Shown here one piece after another: positions 5,336-7,513 of a stretch of 7,513 nt of DNA (position 1 is its first letter; every line of letters starts with the position of its first letter). Source of the DNA: Acinetobacter sp. YWS30-1. GTDB taxonomy: Bacteria; Pseudomonadota; Gammaproteobacteria; Pseudomonadales; Moraxellaceae. The stretch covers positions 1 to 7,513 of the forward strand of contig NZ_CP114612.1 in the NCBI RefSeq assembly GCF_033558715.1, written 5' to 3'. The notes below the pieces were generated by a model. That model saw only the letters and a program-made list of their open reading frames with translations, was not told where the DNA came from and searched no databases. The position numbers and the translations under genes are program-made.

Positions 5336-5370
5336 TCGAAGAGCGCACTTATGCAAACTTCGTTTGCAAG
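5336..5370 (-). other. oriT: oriT core of RSF1010/pTF1 (MOBQ) type
   Basis: On the minus strand an inverted repeat (GCAAAC, GAA, GTTTGC at 5367-5353; with a 2-nt bulge it extends to ACTT and AAGT) is followed by ATAAGTGCGCTCT (5352-5340). This fits the MOBQ oriT layout, in which a short inverted repeat precedes a TAAGTGCGCCCT-type nic sequence as in RSF1010 and pTF1. It lies between the divergent accessory and relaxase genes, the expected place. The relaxase would nick within or just after GCGC; the exact bond cannot be fixed from sequence alone. Confidence 0.72.
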
Positions 5371-5375
5371 TCCGA

Positions 5376-5433
5376 TTGGGGTCTCCCCAATACCCCGACA
5401 ACCGTAAGCACGGTTGTATTTCACTACGTGAAA
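5376..5433. repeat. Three successive perfect inverted repeats upstream of the relaxase
   Basis: TTGGGG/CCCCAA (5376-5381, 5385-5390), ACAACCG/CGGTTGT (5398-5404, 5411-5417) and TTTCAC/GTGAAA (5419-5424, 5428-5433) follow each other between the oriT core and the relaxase start. They may be binding sites for relaxosome proteins or an operator in the relaxase leader. None has a T-run. Confidence 0.55.
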
Positions 5434-5454
5434 ATTTAAAAGCGAAAAACAGGC

Positions 5455-6891
5455 ATGGCGATTTACCACTTTTCAGTCAAAACCGTAGCACGATCAGCAG
5501 GACGTTCCGCCACTGCTGCAATCGCCTATCGGGCTGGTGAAAAGATCTATTGTGAACGTGAAGGCCGAGAACATGACTACAGCCGAAAAACTGGTGTGGA
5601 ATACAAAGAAATTTATTTACCAGAAGGCGCACCGGAGCATTTAAAGAATCGAGAAAAACTCTGGAACGAAGTTGAACAACGGGAAACCCGAAAAAACTCG
5701 ACAGTTGCCCGGGAATTTGAAATCGCTTTTCCAAGTGAATTAAATCAGGAACAACGCCTAGCCATGCTCGAAGAACTATGCGCCAGTATCGTGGACAGAC
5801 ATCAGGTGGCCGTTGATGCCTGTATCCATGCCCCGCATACCGGATCCGGCAGTGATGAACGCAATTATCACGCCCATATCCTGATGAGCACACGCAAGCT
5901 CACTCCCGAAGGTTTTACCGAGAAAACCCGGGAACTGGATCAGAAACACAGTGGAGAAACCGAACACTGGCGCAAACACTTTGCCGATATCTGCAATATA
6001 CACCTGGACATGGCCGGATACACCGCCCGAGTCGACCACCGCAGCTACAAAGACCAGGAGAATGGTCTGGAAGCCACGCTGCACGAAGGGCCGAAAGTCA
6101 CCGAACTGCGCCGAAAAGGGATTGAGACCGAAATCAGCCGAAGCAATGACGAAATCAAACAGAGAAATCAGGCTCAGTTGCAATACGACAAAAATATGGA
6201 TCTGCTGATTGCTGAAAATGAGATCAAACTCAATACACTAAAAACTGAACAGCAGATCCAAATCAAAAATAGTGCTAAAACGCCACCAATTGACGAAAAA
6301 GCCCTGTTTGAAGAAAAACAGAGGGAAACCCTTGGCAAAGTGCTAAATCGCGAAATCAGCGCAAAAGACGCGAATCTAGACCTAGAATTTATGCAGGATG
6401 TTTTTAAAAAGGCAGAAAACACCTTGGGCAAGATGCAAAAGCATAAAAATGAGTTTAGTCAGCAGCTCGCCCAAGACATCGTGAAAAACAGACTGAAACA
6501 AAGTCATGACAAGTTGCAAAGTCTGGTCGATCAACACAATGAATTAACCCAAAACAAACCCTTACTGTTTGGAAAAAAAGCCTGGGAAGCCCAACGTGAC
6601 GAGGTTTATCAGGAACACAAAAAGCTAAAAGGTCAGCATGAACACCAGAAAAAACATGGTGTGAAGGATTTATTGGAAAATGAAAAGTTCAAAGAACATG
6701 CCTGGAAGCAGTACCAACAACAACATCCGGCCAAAGCCAAGCAATACCAGACTCTATACTCAACCTATCAAGTCATTAAAAAATGCGTGAATGAGATCAA
6801 AGCAGAACAACAGCTGAAACTCAGACAAGAACAACAACTCAAAGCACAGCAACATGCGCCTAAAATGAAATCTCGTGGCATGAGTCGCTAA
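5455..6891 (+). CDS. mobA: MobA/MobL family relaxase (MOBQ)
   Basis: A conjugative relaxase that nicks oriT, stays bound to the cut strand through a tyrosine and leads it into the recipient, using a helper plasmid's secretion channel. The start MAIYHFSVKT is the family hallmark. Tyr25 (AIAYRAGEK) is the likely catalytic tyrosine, as in RSF1010 MobA. H125 with H139-A-H141 (in NYHAHILMSTR) forms the metal-binding histidine set. REFEIAFP at 86-93 and the ARVDHRSY segment near 204-211 are also family features. Residues from about 225 to the end are long Lys/Gln/Glu-rich coiled coils with no primase domain. At 478 residues it fits the shorter MOBQ relaxases. The ATG at 5455 is set by the conserved N-terminus; its Shine-Dalgarno is poor. 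GC is higher than in the AT-rich operon. Confidence 0.95.
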   Translation: MAIYHFSVKTVARSAGRSATAAIAYRAGEKIYCEREGREHDYSRKTGVEYKEIYLPEGAPEHLKNREKLWNEVEQRETRKNSTVAREFEIAFPSELNQEQRLAMLEELCASIVDRHQVAVDACIHAPHTGSGSDERNYHAHILMSTRKLTPEGFTEKTRELDQKHSGETEHWRKHFADICNIHLDMAGYTARVDHRSYKDQENGLEATLHEGPKVTELRRKGIETEISRSNDEIKQRNQAQLQYDKNMDLLIAENEIKLNTLKTEQQIQIKNSAKTPPIDEKALFEEKQRETLGKVLNREISAKDANLDLEFMQDVFKKAENTLGKMQKHKNEFSQQLAQDIVKNRLKQSHDKLQSLVDQHNELTQNKPLLFGKKAWEAQRDEVYQEHKKLKGQHEHQKKHGVKDLLENEKFKEHAWKQYQQQHPAKAKQYQTLYSTYQVIKKCVNEIKAEQQLKLRQEQQLKAQQHAPKMKSRGMSR

Positions 6892-7190
6892 ACAGAGCGA
6901 GTGTCTACGAGCGAACTGAGAAAATTTGCCCTTTCCTTTCTCTGATTACAAGCTCCCTATCCATCAATCACCTGTATACCAGAGCATCCCGCATGGGTGC
7001 GAACTTTCCAAATTTGATTCTTAAATCGAGCGTAGCGAGAAAAAAAGTTCATGAGCGCAGCGAATTCCGAGTTGCTTTTGCTTTTTTTAAAAGTCACGAA
7101 AATATTAACCAAAAATTGCCCCAACGAATCGAGCGAAAGCGAGATTCAATAGAGTTTGAGCGTAGCGAAAACCAAGGGCAATTTTTTATA
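6892..7190. repeat. Gene-free stretch with scattered GAGCG-type short repeats
   Basis: Variants of GAGCG, one to three bases, GCGA recur: CGAGCGTAGCGAG (7027-7039), GAGCGCAGCGAA (7053-7064), CGAGCGAAAGCGAG (7130-7143) and GAGCGTAGCGA (7158-7168). A looser form lies at 6895-6926. The third is nested in GAATC/GATTC (7126-7147). An open frame at 6993-7214 crosses all of this, but it has repeat-driven, low-complexity content and no convincing start. I see no gene in 6892-7272. Confidence 0.5.
7111..7187 (+). terminator. Long-loop inverted repeat, possible terminator after mobA
   Basis: AAAAATTGCCC (7111-7121) and GGGCAATTTTT (7176-7186) are perfect 11-bp inverted arms enclosing 54 bp that carry two GAGCG-type elements. 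The right arm ends in a T-run. It could stop relaxase transcription before it enters the replication origin, though the loop is long for an intrinsic terminator. No better terminator follows the relaxase. Confidence 0.4.
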
Positions 7191-7272
7191 TTTTGGGCTT
7201 TTAATTATTTTTAAGCTTTTAAATGCTTTTAGAGAGGCTCAAGTCTTTGTAAAGAAAGGCTTCTAGAGCTTA

Positions 7273-7360
7273 TATGACTACGTTTACCTACCAATATGAC
7301 TACGTTTACCTACCAATATGACTACGTTTACCTACCAATATGACTACGTTTACCTACCAA
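7273..7360 (+). repeat. Four exact 22-bp iterons (RepB binding sites)
   Basis: Four identical tandem units start at 7273, 7295, 7317 and 7339; each begins TATGACTACG and ends TTTACCTACCAA. Unit length, number and position about 150 bp before repB (across the circle junction) are typical of Rep_3 origins. RepB would bind here to start replication and control copy number. Confidence 0.92.
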
Positions 7361-7481
7361 TAATCTACATTATTTTTTTCGTAGATTTAACTACGTTTAC
7401 CTTGCATTAATCTACATTATTTTTTTCGTAGATTTAACTACGTTTACCTTGCATTAATCTACATATTTATTATTATAGATT
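7361..7481 (+). repeat. Two exact 47-bp repeats plus a partial third, each with a hairpin
   Basis: The units 7361-7407 and 7408-7454 are identical. Each holds perfect arms AATCTAC/GTAGATT around 12 nt, then an iteron core ACTACGTTTACCT (7390-7402 and 7437-7449) and TTGCAT. A third unit from 7455 keeps the hairpin (AATCTA 7456-7461, TAGATT 7476-7481) but lacks the iteron core. The cores are spaced 47 bp apart, unlike the 22-bp tandem iterons. Confidence 0.85.
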
Positions 7482-7513
7482 TATATTCATAAGTAATAAT
7501 GTAGATAAATAAA
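7449..7513 (+). promoter_or_regulatory. AT-rich leader with probable repB promoter
   Basis: TTGCAT (7449-7454) could serve as -35, with TTATAG (7473-7478) as -10 at 18-bp spacing. ATCTACAT (7457-7464) and ATGTAGAT (7499-7506) are perfect inverted arms across the presumed start, and could be an operator or an RNA fold affecting repB translation. The high AT content also suits an unwinding region. This assumes the circle closes into repB. Confidence 0.4.

Noticed and set aside
5246..5401. N-terminal extension of the mobilization accessory gene to 5401
   Set aside because: The extra 52 codons span the oriT inverted repeats and do not resemble the family; the start at 5245 gives a protein of the expected length.
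5477..6431. Several open frames overlapping the relaxase on both strands
   Set aside because: They lie wholly inside a well-identified relaxase gene and have no family features.
6993..7214. 73-codon plus-strand open frame after the relaxase
   Set aside because: Its content comes from the GAGCG-type repeats and an inverted repeat, it lacks a Shine-Dalgarno, and the protein shows no domain pattern.
7273..7481. CRISPR array
   Set aside because: The repeats are directly tandem or contain an iteron core, and there are no variable spacers; they are origin repeats.

Overview
The window looks like one complete small cryptic mobilizable plasmid of about 7.5 kb from Acinetobacter or a close relative. 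The supporting signs are a RepB of the Acinetobacter Rep_3 type with its small HTH partner, XerC/XerD (pdif) sites matching the Acinetobacter plasmid consensus, a MobA/MobL (MOBQ) relaxase, and generally low GC. It opens exactly at the repB start codon and ends in iterons plus an AT-rich leader. This is the layout expected if a circular plasmid was cut just before repB, so base 7513 probably joins base 1. No resistance gene is visible.

Layout. (1) 7273-7513 plus 1-1536 is the replication block: four exact 22-bp iterons, two exact 47-bp repeats that each hold an iteron core and a hairpin, repB, an 8-bp-arm palindrome, and a TTG-started HTH/coiled-coil gene. (2) 1755-2391 is a pdif module: two XerC/XerD sites in opposite orientation enclose one minus-strand gene for a small secreted four-cysteine protein. 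(3) 2392-2842 is a structured non-coding stretch: a short RNA resembling the phage C4 antisense family with its own extended -10 promoter, an inverted pair of perfect DnaA boxes, a nested hairpin, and a very strong bidirectional terminator. (4) 2879-4681 is a compact, very AT-rich operon of three genes of no assigned function. The middle one has a HEAT-like tail, and the operon closes in a 22-bp-arm hairpin. It is the best candidate here for an undescribed system, possibly host or plasmid defence, but that is context-based inference. (5) 4749-4929 (minus) is a YqaE/Pmp3-type membrane protein gene broken by one extra base in a seven-base homopolymer. (6) 4964-6891 is the mobilization block: a small coiled-coil accessory gene (minus) and a MOBQ relaxase (plus) diverge from an oriT with RSF1010/pTF1-like architecture. 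The oriT core appears twice. (7) 6892-7272 is non-coding and rich in GAGCG-type short repeats.

Working together: RepB and the iterons replicate the plasmid, the HTH protein probably assists or regulates replication or maintenance, and the relaxase plus accessory protein allow transfer with a helper conjugation system. The pdif module and the AT-rich operon are the accessory cargo.
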